A stretch of DNA of 64,000 nucleotides from the NCBI RefSeq assembly GCF_011030405.1, contig NZ_JAAJTJ010000015.1, positions 1-64,000 of the forward strand, in the 5' to 3' direction. Below, one piece after another: positions 6,686-15,486 of this stretch. Source of the DNA: Parapedobacter sp. SGR-10 (lineage in GTDB: Bacteria; Bacteroidota; Bacteroidia; Sphingobacteriales; Sphingobacteriaceae). A program made the translations under genes and the position numbers. The notes under the pieces are model-generated. The model saw only the letters and a program-made list of their open reading frames with translations, was not told the DNA's origin and searched no databases. Positions within the stretch are counted from its first letter, which is position 1, and every line of letters starts with the position of its first letter.

Positions 6686-9600
6686 ATGACAATGTCCACA
6701 CCACAAGAATACACATTATCCGATACCAGCATCAGCACGCTGTCCGTATATGATTTACTAAAGCATACATCCGATAAGACATTCGTCCACAATCAGGATT
6801 TTCAATCCATCTATCCGCTTACCTTGGCAATAAACACAGGTGCTTTTACCAAAACAAATACTTCAATTAAATATCCCATTGTATATGTCATACAGTCAGG
6901 TACATCATTAATGACATCCTGCTCTTGTGGACAGGGGATACATCACCTCTGTGAACACCAGACAGAGGTGATAGCCTGTATCCTGGAAAAGAAAAACTAC
7001 CGTATATTTTTTGACAAGGAGATGCGCCATCGTCTACTATTACCCAGTGCAAAGGAATACGGATTGGAAGGCGAATCCCATTTGGAGAGCTATTTCCAAG
7101 TAGCTTATCAAGACGGCAAAATCCATATACAGCCAAGTGTAAAAGAATTGCTCAAAGTGGGTGAACTAAACCTCCAACAACAGTTGCTACCGCAGCGGAA
7201 ATCCAAATTGTCTCAAATCACCGGATTTGACACAACAAAAAGGCAAATTTTGGTGATCAGTAAACATAGGTACTACAACCACCTGCATTTCCTGCTCATG
7301 GAAGCCCCAACAACCCAGTCCGGAAAGATCAAAAATCCTATCGACAACGTCGATCCGATGCCACTGGTATGGCAAACACAACATCCATCGGAAATCAAGT
7401 TTTACACCGCCCTACTCACTTTTCTGAACAAATACAGCGAAGACCTCAATTCTGCGGAATGGGAAGCCTTGAAACTCATCGTCCAAAATCCTTTGGAACT
7501 CGACGCTTATTACCATGACCGAAATGTAGCTGACAATATTTCCACCAAATCCCTAGTGCCCGTAGAATTGAATACGATACGAGCCGAAATCCGGCTCACC
7601 GTATTGAAAAAAGAACCTTTTTATGAAATTACAGGAGAACTGGTCTTCAACGACCTTTCACTGCCATTCAAACAGGTAGTGATAAAAAACGAATGTTTTA
7701 TCCTACATCAACAACAGCTGCTCCTTCCCGACAATCCAGATATACTGCACATACTCAAGTTTTTCAAAGCACACAACGAAATCCTTCTGATCCATAGCTC
7801 AAAATACGAAAATTTTGTACAGACGATATTGTCTCCGCTAGAACAATACATACATATACATTATAGCTATATCCACACCGCCACACCTGCACAATTGGCC
7901 GAAAAGACATTTGATATCCAACGGATCGTCTACCTGCAACAAGAAGGCAACTATATATCCATCACCCCAGTCCTAAAGTATGGAGACGTAGAAGCGGTGG
8001 TGTACTCCCAAAAGCAGCTGTTGGACACCGATCAGAATGGAAATGTTTTTAAAATCGAACGTAATAGGGAAGCAGAAATCCAATTGACCACGATTGTCAT
8101 GCAACAACATGCAGATTTTAAAGAGCAGATCAATGAGCACGAATATTTTTACCTACATAGAGACAAGTTTTTGGATCACAATTGGTTTTTGGAAGCCTTT
8201 GACGCCTGGCGCAAGGAAAACATTACCATATTGGGATTTAATGAGCTAAAAAACAATACACTCAATCCCCATCGGGCAAAAATCAATATTCAAGTCATCA
8301 GCGGTGTGGATTGGTTCAACGCCAAACTTAAGGTACGCTTTGGCAAAAAAGAAGCCTCACTCAAACAATTGCACAGGACTATCCGCAACAAGAGCAAATT
8401 TGTGCAGCTCGATGACGGCACAAAAGGTATCTTACCGGATGAATGGATCGCGAAGATCACACAATACTTTCAAGTAGGTGATATAGACGATGAACTTCTA
8501 AAAATACCCAAAATCAACTTTACCGGAGTAGCCACCCTATTCGAGAAAGAAGTCTTGAGCGAAGAGGTACAAGTAGAAATCAACCTGTACACTCAAAAAT
8601 TGGGAGGTAGCGGGGAGATCCCGGTAGTACCTGTTCCAAAGGATCTAAAGGTGGAGCTACGAAACTATCAATACGAAGGGCTAAACTGGCTCAACTTTCT
8701 CGATGGTTTCAATTTTGGCGGCTGTCTTGCCGATGATATGGGATTGGGTAAAACTGTACAAATCATTGCCTTTATACTGTCCCAACGGGAAAAGCACGGG
8801 CATTGTACCAACTTGATCGTCGTGCCTACCTCTCTCCTATTCAACTGGCAGGAAGAGATAGCCAGATTTGCACCCTCCCTTAGTGTCTACTTACATTACG
8901 GCAGTGACCGCCCCAAAGACATACAGCAAATAGAGAAATATGAAGTGATCCTGACAAGTTATGGTCTATTGCTCTCGGATATTCGCTTTCTAAAAACATT
9001 TCGCTTCAACTATATCTTTCTCGACGAATCCCAAGCCATCAAAAATCCAAATTCGGAAAGATATAAAGCCGCACGCCTGCTCCAATCCCGAAACAGAATC
9101 GTGTTGACCGGGACACCTATCGAAAACAACACATTTGACCTCTACGGACAGCTTTCCTTTGCCTGTCCGGGCCTGTTGGGCAGCAAACAGTATTTCAAGG
9201 ACACCTATGCCCTTCCGATCGATAAATTTGAATTCAGCAAACGAGCTGCAGAACTCCAGCAAAAAATAAAACCATTCATCCTGCGCCGGACAAAGAAGCA
9301 GGTCGCCAAAGAGCTTCCCGAAAAGACAGAGATGGTCATCTATTGTGAGATGAACGCAGAGCAACGAATGGTCTACGAGATGTATGAAAGGGAACTTCGA
9401 GAATATATATCCGCCACCGACGAAGAGGAAATCCAAAAGGACAGCATGCACGTACTGACAGGATTGACCAAGCTACGTCAGATCTGCAACTCACCTATAC
9501 TGTTGAAAGAAGGGCATTCCGGCGCACATGCCGTCAAGATCGAGATATTGCTCCAACAGATAGAAAACAAATCCAGCGAACATAAAATTCTGGTCTTTTC

Positions 9601-10033
9601 ACAATTCGTCGGTATGTTGGATCTGATCAAAACCGAACTGGAGCACAAAGACATCCCTTTCGAATACTTGACGGGCCAAACCAAAGACAGAGGTTCGAAA
9701 GTACATAACTTCCAGACAAACGAACATATCCGTGTATTTCTGATCAGTTTGAAAGCCGGCGGTGTGGGGCTCAACCTCACCGAAGCCGACTATGTGTACC
9801 TCGTGGATCCTTGGTGGAATCCGGCAACCGAAAACCAAGCCATAGATCGTAGCTACCGTATCGGCCAAACCAAAAACGTCATTGCCGTCCGTCTGATCTG
9901 TTCGGACACCATCGAGGAAAAAATCATGAATCTCCAAAAAAAGAAATCCAAATTAGCACAGGATCTGGTCAGAACGGATGCTTCCCTTTTCAATACGCTG
10001 ACAAAACAGGATTTATTGGGAATATTGGAGTGA
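6686..10033 (+). CDS. SWIM-domain SNF2/RapA-like helicase
   Basis: A 1115-residue SNF2-family ATPase that should translocate on duplex DNA and remodel bound proteins. Near the N-terminus a SWIM zinc motif is visible (Cys79-x-Cys81, Cys89-x-His91). After a long region of unclear fold, the two RecA lobes follow: Walker A DDMGLGKT with Lys689, motif II DESQ (780-783), LTGTPIEN (motif III), and in lobe 2 SLKAGGVGLNLTEA and DRSYRIGQ. This is the usual architecture of bacterial SWIM-SNF2 proteins in Bacteroidota. The gene ends 5 bases before the convergent catalase gene ends. The start ATGACAATG has a second in-frame ATG at 6692. No partner restriction or defence gene is nearby. Confidence 0.92.
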   Translation: MTMSTPQEYTLSDTSISTLSVYDLLKHTSDKTFVHNQDFQSIYPLTLAINTGAFTKTNTSIKYPIVYVIQSGTSLMTSCSCGQGIHHLCEHQTEVIACILEKKNYRIFFDKEMRHRLLLPSAKEYGLEGESHLESYFQVAYQDGKIHIQPSVKELLKVGELNLQQQLLPQRKSKLSQITGFDTTKRQILVISKHRYYNHLHFLLMEAPTTQSGKIKNPIDNVDPMPLVWQTQHPSEIKFYTALLTFLNKYSEDLNSAEWEALKLIVQNPLELDAYYHDRNVADNISTKSLVPVELNTIRAEIRLTVLKKEPFYEITGELVFNDLSLPFKQVVIKNECFILHQQQLLLPDNPDILHILKFFKAHNEILLIHSSKYENFVQTILSPLEQYIHIHYSYIHTATPAQLAEKTFDIQRIVYLQQEGNYISITPVLKYGDVEAVVYSQKQLLDTDQNGNVFKIERNREAEIQLTTIVMQQHADFKEQINEHEYFYLHRDKFLDHNWFLEAFDAWRKENITILGFNELKNNTLNPHRAKINIQVISGVDWFNAKLKVRFGKKEASLKQLHRTIRNKSKFVQLDDGTKGILPDEWIAKITQYFQVGDIDDELLKIPKINFTGVATLFEKEVLSEEVQVEINLYTQKLGGSGEIPVVPVPKDLKVELRNYQYEGLNWLNFLDGFNFGGCLADDMGLGKTVQIIAFILSQREKHGHCTNLIVVPTSLLFNWQEEIARFAPSLSVYLHYGSDRPKDIQQIEKYEVILTSYGLLLSDIRFLKTFRFNYIFLDESQAIKNPNSERYKAARLLQSRNRIVLTGTPIENNTFDLYGQLSFACPGLLGSKQYFKDTYALPIDKFEFSKRAAELQQKIKPFILRRTKKQVAKELPEKTEMVIYCEMNAEQRMVYEMYERELREYISATDEEEIQKDSMHVLTGLTKLRQICNSPILLKEGHSGAHAVKIEILLQQIENKSSEHKILVFSQFVGMLDLIKTELEHKDIPFEYLTGQTKDRGSKVHNFQTNEHIRVFLISLKAGGVGLNLTEADYVYLVDPWWNPATENQAIDRSYRIGQTKNVIAVRLICSDTIEEKIMNLQKKKSKLAQDLVRTDASLFNTLTKQDLLGILE

Positions 10034-10038
10034 TCCGA

Positions 10039-12159
10039 TCATGCCGGTACTTTCCTCGGTTTTTCACGTTCCCATACACGATGCTCTTTCATCACTTGAA
10101 TAAAATCATCTGTCAAGTTATCACTGCTTTCAAAGATCACACCCTTATCCTTTGCGATAAAAGATCTCTTAGCCAGTTCTTCCGCTCCTTTGGCAAAAGC
10201 CAATGCTTTACAATGACGGTAGCCTTCGTTGATAAATTGCAGATAATCGGGATTATCTGCCAATTTCTTGACCGAATCACCATCGGGGGTATAGAACGCA
10301 TCATACAAGACGGAAGCATCCGTCAGATAAGAATGTTGTACCTCTACTTCTCCCCCTTCTTGATACTTTATTTTACCTACGTGCGAAGCGATCAATACAG
10401 CCATTGCACCCTCTTTTTCCAATTGTCTTTTCATCCTGTCCACAGAGGACTGATTCACACCATCATCCACCAAAAAGGCAACTTTCCGACTTTTGATCGT
10501 ACCTTCGCCGGGCTTGACTTTCATGCTCAGTGCCTCGGATTTTTCTACTTCTGGCTTTTTCGGTTGGATTGGATACTCTGGATGATTTTGTCGGGCAAAT
10601 TTCAGCGTCAATTCATCTAGTTTCTTCGGCGGTACCAATCCTAAGTTATCTCCTACTTTTTTTGCAAGGTTTTGGTCGACCTGGTTTAGAATGGCTAATT
10701 CCCTCCTACGTACGTTCACATCATTTACCTTTGAAAGTTCAAAACTATACGCACTTATAATGTGTTCCTGCTCTTCGGGACTTTGGGAATTAAAGAACAA
10801 TCTGGCCTGCGTGAAATGATCGGCAAAGGAGTCCGAACGAGCCCTCACCTTAGAGGCGTCTATGGGCTGTTTGTGCGATTGATAGCCCGTTTCACCTTTC
10901 AGCATGGCGTGATAAGGACAACCTTCGGCTTTGCTATTTGGAAAATAGCTAACCGCGCCTTTGGGAATATCCATTCTGGAGAATCCGTCTTTTTGATTGT
11001 TGTGTTTTCCGTTGATGGGTCTATTGATCGGCAATTCGTGGAAGTTTGGACCACCCAGCCGGTAATTCTGCGTATCCATATAAGAGAAAATCCGTCCCTG
11101 CAACAATGGATCGTCCGAAAAATCAACACCGGGAACTACTCTACCAGGGTCGAAAGCAGCCTGTTCGGTTTCTGCAAAAAAGTTTTCGGGATTACGGTTG
11201 AGCGTCATCGTTCCGATGATCTGTACAGGAACCAATTCTTCGGGAATGATCTTTGTTGGGTCAAGAATATCAAACGAAAATTTCATTTCATCTTCTTCGG
11301 GGACAAGTTGTACACCCAAATCCCATTGCGGAAAGTCACCATTCTCAATAGCTTCCCACAAATCCCTACGGTGAAAATCTGCATCAAAGCCCGATATTTT
11401 CTGTGCTTCGTTCCACGCCACAGAATGTACGCCCAATCTCGGTTTCCAATGAAACTTGACAAAAGTGCCTTTTCCTTTTGCATTGACGAATTTGAAGGTG
11501 TGTACCCCAAAACCTTCCATCATCCGCAGGCTTCGGGGGATAGCCCTGTCCGACATCGTCCACATGGTCATGTGCGCAGCCTCGGGCATAAGTGACATGA
11601 AATCCCAAAAAGTATCATGTGCCGAAGCGGCCTGTGGAATTTCGTTGTTGGGTTCGGGTTTGACAGCATGCACCAGATCGGGGAAGTTCATCGCATCCTG
11701 AATGAAAAATACGGGAATATTATTGCCCACAAGGTCATAGTTGCCTTCCTCGGTATAGAATTTTACCGAAAAGCCCCGCACATCCCTAGCCAGATCGGTA
11801 GACCCCTTGAATCCGGCAACCGTAGAAAACCGTGTAAAAACAGGCGTAACAGCTCCTTTTTTCAAAAAGGCAGCAGTAGTATATGCAGACATATCAGCTG
11901 TAGCCTCAAAGACGCCGTGTGCTCCCGATCCTCTTGCATGCACTACCCTCTCCGGGATACGCTCCCGGTCAAAGTGCATCAACTTGTCAAAGAAAACATG
12001 ATCCTGTTGCAAAGAAGGCCCTCGGTCACCTGCTTTAAGCGTGTTATTGTTGTCATACACCGGTACACCGTCGTTGGTGGTCATTACTTTGTTGTCATTA
12101 TCCACCACATGTTGGTCGATATGCATTCCTTTTGGATTTTTCTGCTCTTTCATGGCCAA
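10039..12159 (-). CDS. katE: Large-subunit (clade 2) catalase HPII
   Basis: A 706-residue haem catalase converting hydrogen peroxide to water and oxygen. The catalytic histidine is His74 in ERVVHARG. The distal region VGNNIPVFFIQDAMNFPD and the proximal haem-ligand Tyr360 in RIFSYMDTQ are both present. After about residue 560 comes the extra C-terminal flavodoxin/DJ-1-like domain (KVAFLVDDGVNQSS onward) that defines large-subunit catalases such as E. coli KatE. No signal peptide, so probably cytoplasmic. Translation may start at Met1 or Met3. It is convergent with the SNF2 gene and divergent from the PAS-LuxR gene. Confidence 0.95.
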   Translation of the reverse strand: MAMKEQKNPKGMHIDQHVVDNDNKVMTTNDGVPVYDNNNTLKAGDRGPSLQQDHVFFDKLMHFDRERIPERVVHARGSGAHGVFEATADMSAYTTAAFLKKGAVTPVFTRFSTVAGFKGSTDLARDVRGFSVKFYTEEGNYDLVGNNIPVFFIQDAMNFPDLVHAVKPEPNNEIPQAASAHDTFWDFMSLMPEAAHMTMWTMSDRAIPRSLRMMEGFGVHTFKFVNAKGKGTFVKFHWKPRLGVHSVAWNEAQKISGFDADFHRRDLWEAIENGDFPQWDLGVQLVPEEDEMKFSFDILDPTKIIPEELVPVQIIGTMTLNRNPENFFAETEQAAFDPGRVVPGVDFSDDPLLQGRIFSYMDTQNYRLGGPNFHELPINRPINGKHNNQKDGFSRMDIPKGAVSYFPNSKAEGCPYHAMLKGETGYQSHKQPIDASKVRARSDSFADHFTQARLFFNSQSPEEQEHIISAYSFELSKVNDVNVRRRELAILNQVDQNLAKKVGDNLGLVPPKKLDELTLKFARQNHPEYPIQPKKPEVEKSEALSMKVKPGEGTIKSRKVAFLVDDGVNQSSVDRMKRQLEKEGAMAVLIASHVGKIKYQEGGEVEVQHSYLTDASVLYDAFYTPDGDSVKKLADNPDYLQFINEGYRHCKALAFAKGAEELAKRSFIAKDKGVIFESSDNLTDDFIQVMKEHRVWEREKPRKVPA

Positions 12160-12221
12160 ATATTCTAAATAGGTTTATAACAAAATAAAAACAGTTTTAG
12201 AGAGGTTGTTAAAGACTAATA

Positions 12222-12229
12222 CAAATCTA
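12222..12229 (-). promoter_or_regulatory. Candidate katE -7 box
   Basis: The minus strand reads TAGATTTG, a full match to TAnnTTTG, about 63 bases upstream of the katE start. No clean TTG -33 element lies at the right distance (only ATG at 12247-12249), so the assignment is tentative. Confidence 0.35.
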
Positions 12230-12416
12230 TATCACTTCACATATAACATATATTGCCGTATTTTGTTTTGGGACATGAAAAAGTCAATTATTAAAGAAAG
12301 ATAATGGATAATCATCAAGCTAACACATCTAGACATCTGAATATTTTTTTAACAATAAAAAACCGTATCCCTGATTTTATTGTTTAGCACGAATAAGTAA
12401 GATTAAACATAGTGTA

Positions 12417-12436
12417 AATACCTGAAAACAGGTATT
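12417..12436. promoter_or_regulatory. Perfect 8-4-8 palindrome upstream of the PAS-LuxR gene
   Basis: AATACCTGAAAACAGGTATT has perfect 8-base arms around AAAA. It abuts the -33 element (TTG at 12435-12437) of the predicted promoter. Nearly the same palindrome (one arm mismatch) sits in the same place before the lipoprotein gene at 14265-14284. The position suits an activator; an operator for the adjacent LuxR protein is inferred. Confidence 0.65.
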
Positions 12437-12465
12437 GCGATAGCTTATCTTTTTTTATATCTTTA
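12435..12465 (+). promoter_or_regulatory. Predicted promoter of the PAS-LuxR gene
   Basis: TTG at 12435-12437, 20 bases, then TATCTTTA at 12458-12465, which matches TAnnTTTG except for the last base. The -33 element overlaps the edge of the palindrome at 12417-12436. Confidence 0.5.
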
Positions 12466-12556
12466 TTAAGCCAATAATACCAATCAACATGATGTATCGG
12501 GTCTTTTGGGGACAAACTAGTTATAAAAAGCAGAAGAATAACACATTACCTAAAAA

Positions 12557-13360
12557 ATGAGTGATAAAGTCGAAACTGTCTATAACATCTGGCATTCCCA
12601 CGACAACTATCTGGGGAAAAAGTCTATGGCTCCTGCCATCACCGATGTCGCCCACTACTTTGCCAACTTATTCTGTCCCGGTGACTTTTACTACTATGTC
12701 ATTGATTCACCAACGCTGATATTTGATGTAGTCAGCCCTTCTGTCAGCAAACTACTGGGTATCCCACAAGATGAAATAAGCCTACCGCGCCTTATCAAGC
12801 TCGTCCATCCCGACGATATAACCTTTATGATGCGTTGTGAAGATGTCGTAGCTTATTTTTTGAAACATTGCGTTTTGCCCGAAAAAATGGTCAAATATAA
12901 AATTACCTATTGTCTTCGTGAACGCACATTGCATAAGGGATATCGTCTGTTCTTGTTGCAAACCATTACGATGAAAACCACTGAAGAGGGAGCCCTACTC
13001 AAAGTATTCGGTTGCCATACGGATATTACGCACATCACAAAAGTGAATAACCATAAGCTCTCTTTGATCGGCCTGGATGGAGAGCCGAGTTATATGGATC
13101 TGGATGTGTTTGATGACAATGTCTTTGAAAACTACGAACCGTTTGACCTAAAAGGTATTGTCATCGAATCACCTTATTCCAAGCGCGAGATAGAAATCAT
13201 CAAAAATATAGCATTAGGTATGACAACAGATGGTATTGCAGACAAACTTTTCGTCAGTCGGAATACTGTAGAGACCCACCGTAAGAATATCCTCAAAAAA
13301 TCAAACTGTAAAAATACCGCCGAACTTATCGCACAGTGTATCCGTTATGGATACATTTAA
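12557..13360 (+). CDS. PAS-LuxR family transcriptional regulator
   Basis: A 267-residue DNA-binding regulator. The region from about residue 40 to 155 looks like a PAS fold (FDVVSPSVSKLLG, then LVHPDDITFMM and KVFGCHTDIT), which usually binds a small ligand or cofactor. A linker rich in Asp and Glu (about 165-200) precedes a LuxR/GerE helix-turn-helix at about 203-267 (SKREIEIIKNIALG, DGIADKLFVSRNTVETHRKNIL). No receiver domain or conserved phosphorylation Asp is evident, so it is not a classical response regulator. It faces a lipoprotein gene whose promoter carries the same palindrome as its own, so autoregulation and control of that gene are likely but inferred. The signal is unknown. Confidence 0.88.
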   Translation: MSDKVETVYNIWHSHDNYLGKKSMAPAITDVAHYFANLFCPGDFYYYVIDSPTLIFDVVSPSVSKLLGIPQDEISLPRLIKLVHPDDITFMMRCEDVVAYFLKHCVLPEKMVKYKITYCLRERTLHKGYRLFLLQTITMKTTEEGALLKVFGCHTDITHITKVNNHKLSLIGLDGEPSYMDLDVFDDNVFENYEPFDLKGIVIESPYSKREIEIIKNIALGMTTDGIADKLFVSRNTVETHRKNILKKSNCKNTAELIAQCIRYGYI

Positions 13361-13365
13361 TATTA

Positions 13366-13399
13366 AACTTTTCCAAAGTTTTGAAACTTTGGAAAAGTT
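13366..13399. terminator. Bidirectional terminator between PAS-LuxR and lipoprotein genes
   Basis: A perfect inverted repeat with 13-base arms (AACTTTTCCAAAG and its complement) around a loop of eight bases. It lies between two convergent stop codons and is flanked by AT-rich sequence, so it can stop transcription from both sides. Confidence 0.75.
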
Positions 13400-13413
13400 A
13401 TCTAAAATTTACT

Positions 13414-14199
13414 TTATTTTCCCGGAGCAGGTTTAGGCGAAGCATAATCGTCCCCATCGTCAAAGCCTGGATTATCGGCAATGAGTAAATTCTGTGGAGT
13501 AAGCTGTATTTCCAGCGAATAATTATTCTCTCCGGTTTCCTTGTAGCTGATCACGCCTGTCTGCGGTTCCACGTTGGCAAGGAGCGTTGTCTCCGGTGCG
13601 ATGATACGTACCTTATCTTTACCGATCCATTCTATGATGCCGACCTGACTGTAGGATTCAAAGGTGCTTTTAGCCACCACCTCATACTTGTCGCCTTTGA
13701 TCGTCATGTTGTAGATCTCATTATGTGTATTTTGTTCGTAAGTAGATTTACTCCACCCTAAATAGTTCTTGACCGGTTGCTTTTCTTCTGTCTTGAATAT
13801 CGTAGCATTGACATTGGGGTGATCGGGAATCTCTATTTCGACTTCTGGCCTTTTTCCGGATTTGTCTACACTAAAAGTGATCACAACACCATCTTTTGAC
13901 AGTTCCAGATCATAGTCTTGCTTTTCCGGAACAGAGGTATTGCTTTGCATCTCATATCGTTGCCCATCGAAAAATACCACAGCACTTACTCCTACACCCG
14001 TAACGAGAATGTTAAAATAGCCCGTAGACCCAACCAACACGCCACTGTAATGTCCCCAATTGCTATTTACAAATTTAGGATTAAATGTATCCTCGTCTTT
14101 CTGGCGATCCGGATCTCCTTTTGAACAACCGATAGTCATCATCAGGACAATTATACTGATCAACCATTTTGCGAAATTCTTATTCATTTTGTTTTTCAT
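13414..14199 (-). CDS. Predicted lipoprotein of unknown function
   Basis: A 261-residue secreted lipoprotein that I do not recognise. The open frame extends upstream to 14304, but the start at 14199 (or 14187) is chosen because it gives a proper lipoprotein signal peptide: KNFAKWLISIIVLMMTIGC with the lipobox cysteine at residue 25. The mature part is rich in beta strand (GYFNILVTGVGVSAVVFFDG, GVVITFSVDKSG) and ends in a Pro/Gly tail. No enzyme motif is seen. A predicted promoter at 14235-14266 lies directly under the palindrome shared with the PAS-LuxR gene, so it is the best candidate target of that regulator. The +2 residue after Cys is Ser, followed by Lys. Confidence 0.8.
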   Translation of the reverse strand: MKNKMNKNFAKWLISIIVLMMTIGCSKGDPDRQKDEDTFNPKFVNSNWGHYSGVLVGSTGYFNILVTGVGVSAVVFFDGQRYEMQSNTSVPEKQDYDLELSKDGVVITFSVDKSGKRPEVEIEIPDHPNVNATIFKTEEKQPVKNYLGWSKSTYEQNTHNEIYNMTIKGDKYEVVAKSTFESYSQVGIIEWIGKDKVRIIAPETTLLANVEPQTGVISYKETGENNYSLEIQLTPQNLLIADNPGFDDGDDYASPKPAPGK

Positions 14200-14234
14200 A
14201 GTATATTTAATCTTGGTTCTCATTTCAATAAGAA

Positions 14235-14266
14235 CAAAAATACTATATCTACATACACTCCGGCAA
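14235..14266 (-). promoter_or_regulatory. Predicted promoter of the lipoprotein gene
   Basis: On the minus strand TTG (14264-14266) and TATTTTTG (14235-14242) are separated by 21 bases, a full match to the Bacteroidota consensus TTG-N19-23-TAnnTTTG. The expected start near 14228 leaves a leader of about 30-40 bases before the chosen start codon. Confidence 0.65.
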
Positions 14267-14284
14267 TACTTGAAAACAGGTATT
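14265..14284. promoter_or_regulatory. Palindrome upstream of the lipoprotein promoter
   Basis: AATACTTGAAAACAGGTATT differs from the palindrome at 12417-12436 at one base. It overlaps the -33 TTG of the minus-strand promoter by two bases, the same geometry as at the regulator gene, which argues for one DNA-binding activator acting at both. Confidence 0.65.
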
Positions 14285-15046
14285 TTTACCCCGAATGCAT
14301 TCAAAAAATCTGTACTAAAATTCTCTAAAGAAAAATTGTTTTGTAGCCAAATGTCAGGACAATTCGCTCATGGTTTTTTTAGCACCTTTTCTTACCATAC
14401 CTTTGTCATATTCACTAGATAAAGATGAAAACAGAAACTAAATTTTTCACGTCATTATACGGATACACTGCTACGTAACATGGATACAGACGCACCATGA
14501 TTTACAAGAAACAGATAGTAATTTGTGTCAAACTACATCTGATTTTGATGAATCATATAGAATTCATTAAGGTTTCATAATGATCATTCATATTCTTTTA
14601 TACATTTTTAGCAAATTCAGCCGGTTTCTTTCCAAACTATACCTTCTGTGAAACGGATATTGCTCGGTACAACATAATGTGTGCATACTTTGCCGTGTAT
14701 AGAGAGCAATTTAAATCAAGCTAATATTTCTCTTTAGTAAACACTATTAAATCAATATGGAATATATATTTCATTAAAAGAATGTTACGTAGCAAGAGAA
14801 AGAACTAGATGCTGTATATTCCGACGTACGGGTAGCCTTGGAACCATGATAGATCGTCTATAAACAATTACACATCATTTGAGTACAAGTACGAATAGTT
14901 TAGAAACAAGCAGAAGTTATTGGACAGAATCTCACCTATCCAACTCCTTTCAATCAACAGCATCTTTTTCCTCAAGAGGCTTATCCCTGTCTGGTTATTG
15001 CCTTCACTCACCATGGAGAGAGGCAAAAAATGGTCGTACCATGAAG

Positions 15047-15328
15047 TTATACCAATACATCCCGGATATTCACATCTCTATCAAACATTGATTTTGCATA
15101 AGGACATAGCGGCACAATCTTCAGATTATTGTCCCGCACATATTCAATAGTCTTATCGAGCAATACCCGACCTATGCCCTTTCCCTTTTCATCCGGATGC
15201 ACTTCGGTATGATCGATGATAATCTTGTCTGCCCCCGCAACGGAATACGTCATTTCCCCTATCTTCTTATTGTCTTCCATCGCAATGAAAGCACCTTTGG
15301 TTTCTGTTATTTCATGTTTGACTATCAT
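15047..15328 (-). CDS. GNAT-type N-acetyltransferase (YjdJ/Gcn5-related short form)
   Basis: A 93-residue protein of the short GNAT family related to yeast YJDJ-type acetyltransferases, which move an acetyl group from acetyl-CoA to an unknown amine. The acetyl-CoA loop is visible as VHPDEKGKGIGRVLLDKTIEY (Q/RxxGxG/A-like), followed by the KIVPLCPYAKSMFDR motif typical of the group. The ORF extends upstream to 15379, but the ATG at 15328 is preferred because AAGGAG lies 5 bases upstream and the family starts there. The substrate is unknown. It stands alone between the gene-poor stretch and the TonB receptor. Confidence 0.85.
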   Translation of the reverse strand: MIVKHEITETKGAFIAMEDNKKIGEMTYSVAGADKIIIDHTEVHPDEKGKGIGRVLLDKTIEYVRDNNLKIVPLCPYAKSMFDRDVNIRDVLV

Positions 15329-15486
15329 AATACTCCTTAAAAAATACACACCCATACTACTTTCAAACGAAACTTGCACAAGCTATATCTAAAACAACAG
15401 AAAGTTAAATATGTTCTAAGAAGCTATCTGGAATTTGTAGTCTACACGGATTTTATATCCGCCAGCACTCGCATTTTTCAAAAGGA

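Larger units (their letters stand above)
12160..12556. other. Divergent regulatory region between katE and the PAS-LuxR gene
   Basis: Nearly 400 bases of AT-rich sequence with no gene. It contains a candidate katE -7 box (rc at 12222-12229, reading TAGATTTG), a perfect palindrome at 12417-12436 and the predicted promoter of the PAS-LuxR gene at 12435-12465. The 5' leader of the regulator would be roughly 85 bases long. Confidence 0.6.
14200..15046. other. Gene-poor stretch downstream of the lipoprotein promoter
   Basis: About 850 bases. The first 85 hold the lipoprotein promoter and palindrome. The rest is AT-rich with no convincing gene on either strand. A 46-codon open stretch at 14904-15041 (plus) has plausible coding-like composition but no start, no upstream extension and no family I recognise; it could be the tail of a decayed gene. 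No tRNA, transposase remnant or terminal repeat was found. Confidence 0.5.

Noticed and set aside
6686-10033. SNF2 helicase as part of a defence island
   Set aside because: Neighbours are a PLP enzyme and a catalase; SWIM-SNF2 proteins are common chromosomal genes in this phylum.
10762-11595. Long plus-strand frame of 277 codons
   Set aside because: It lies wholly antisense to the well-supported catalase gene and its translation looks like no protein family.
13414-14304. Lipoprotein start at 14304
   Set aside because: This would place the predicted promoter and palindrome inside the gene and bury the lipoprotein signal 35 residues from the N-terminus.
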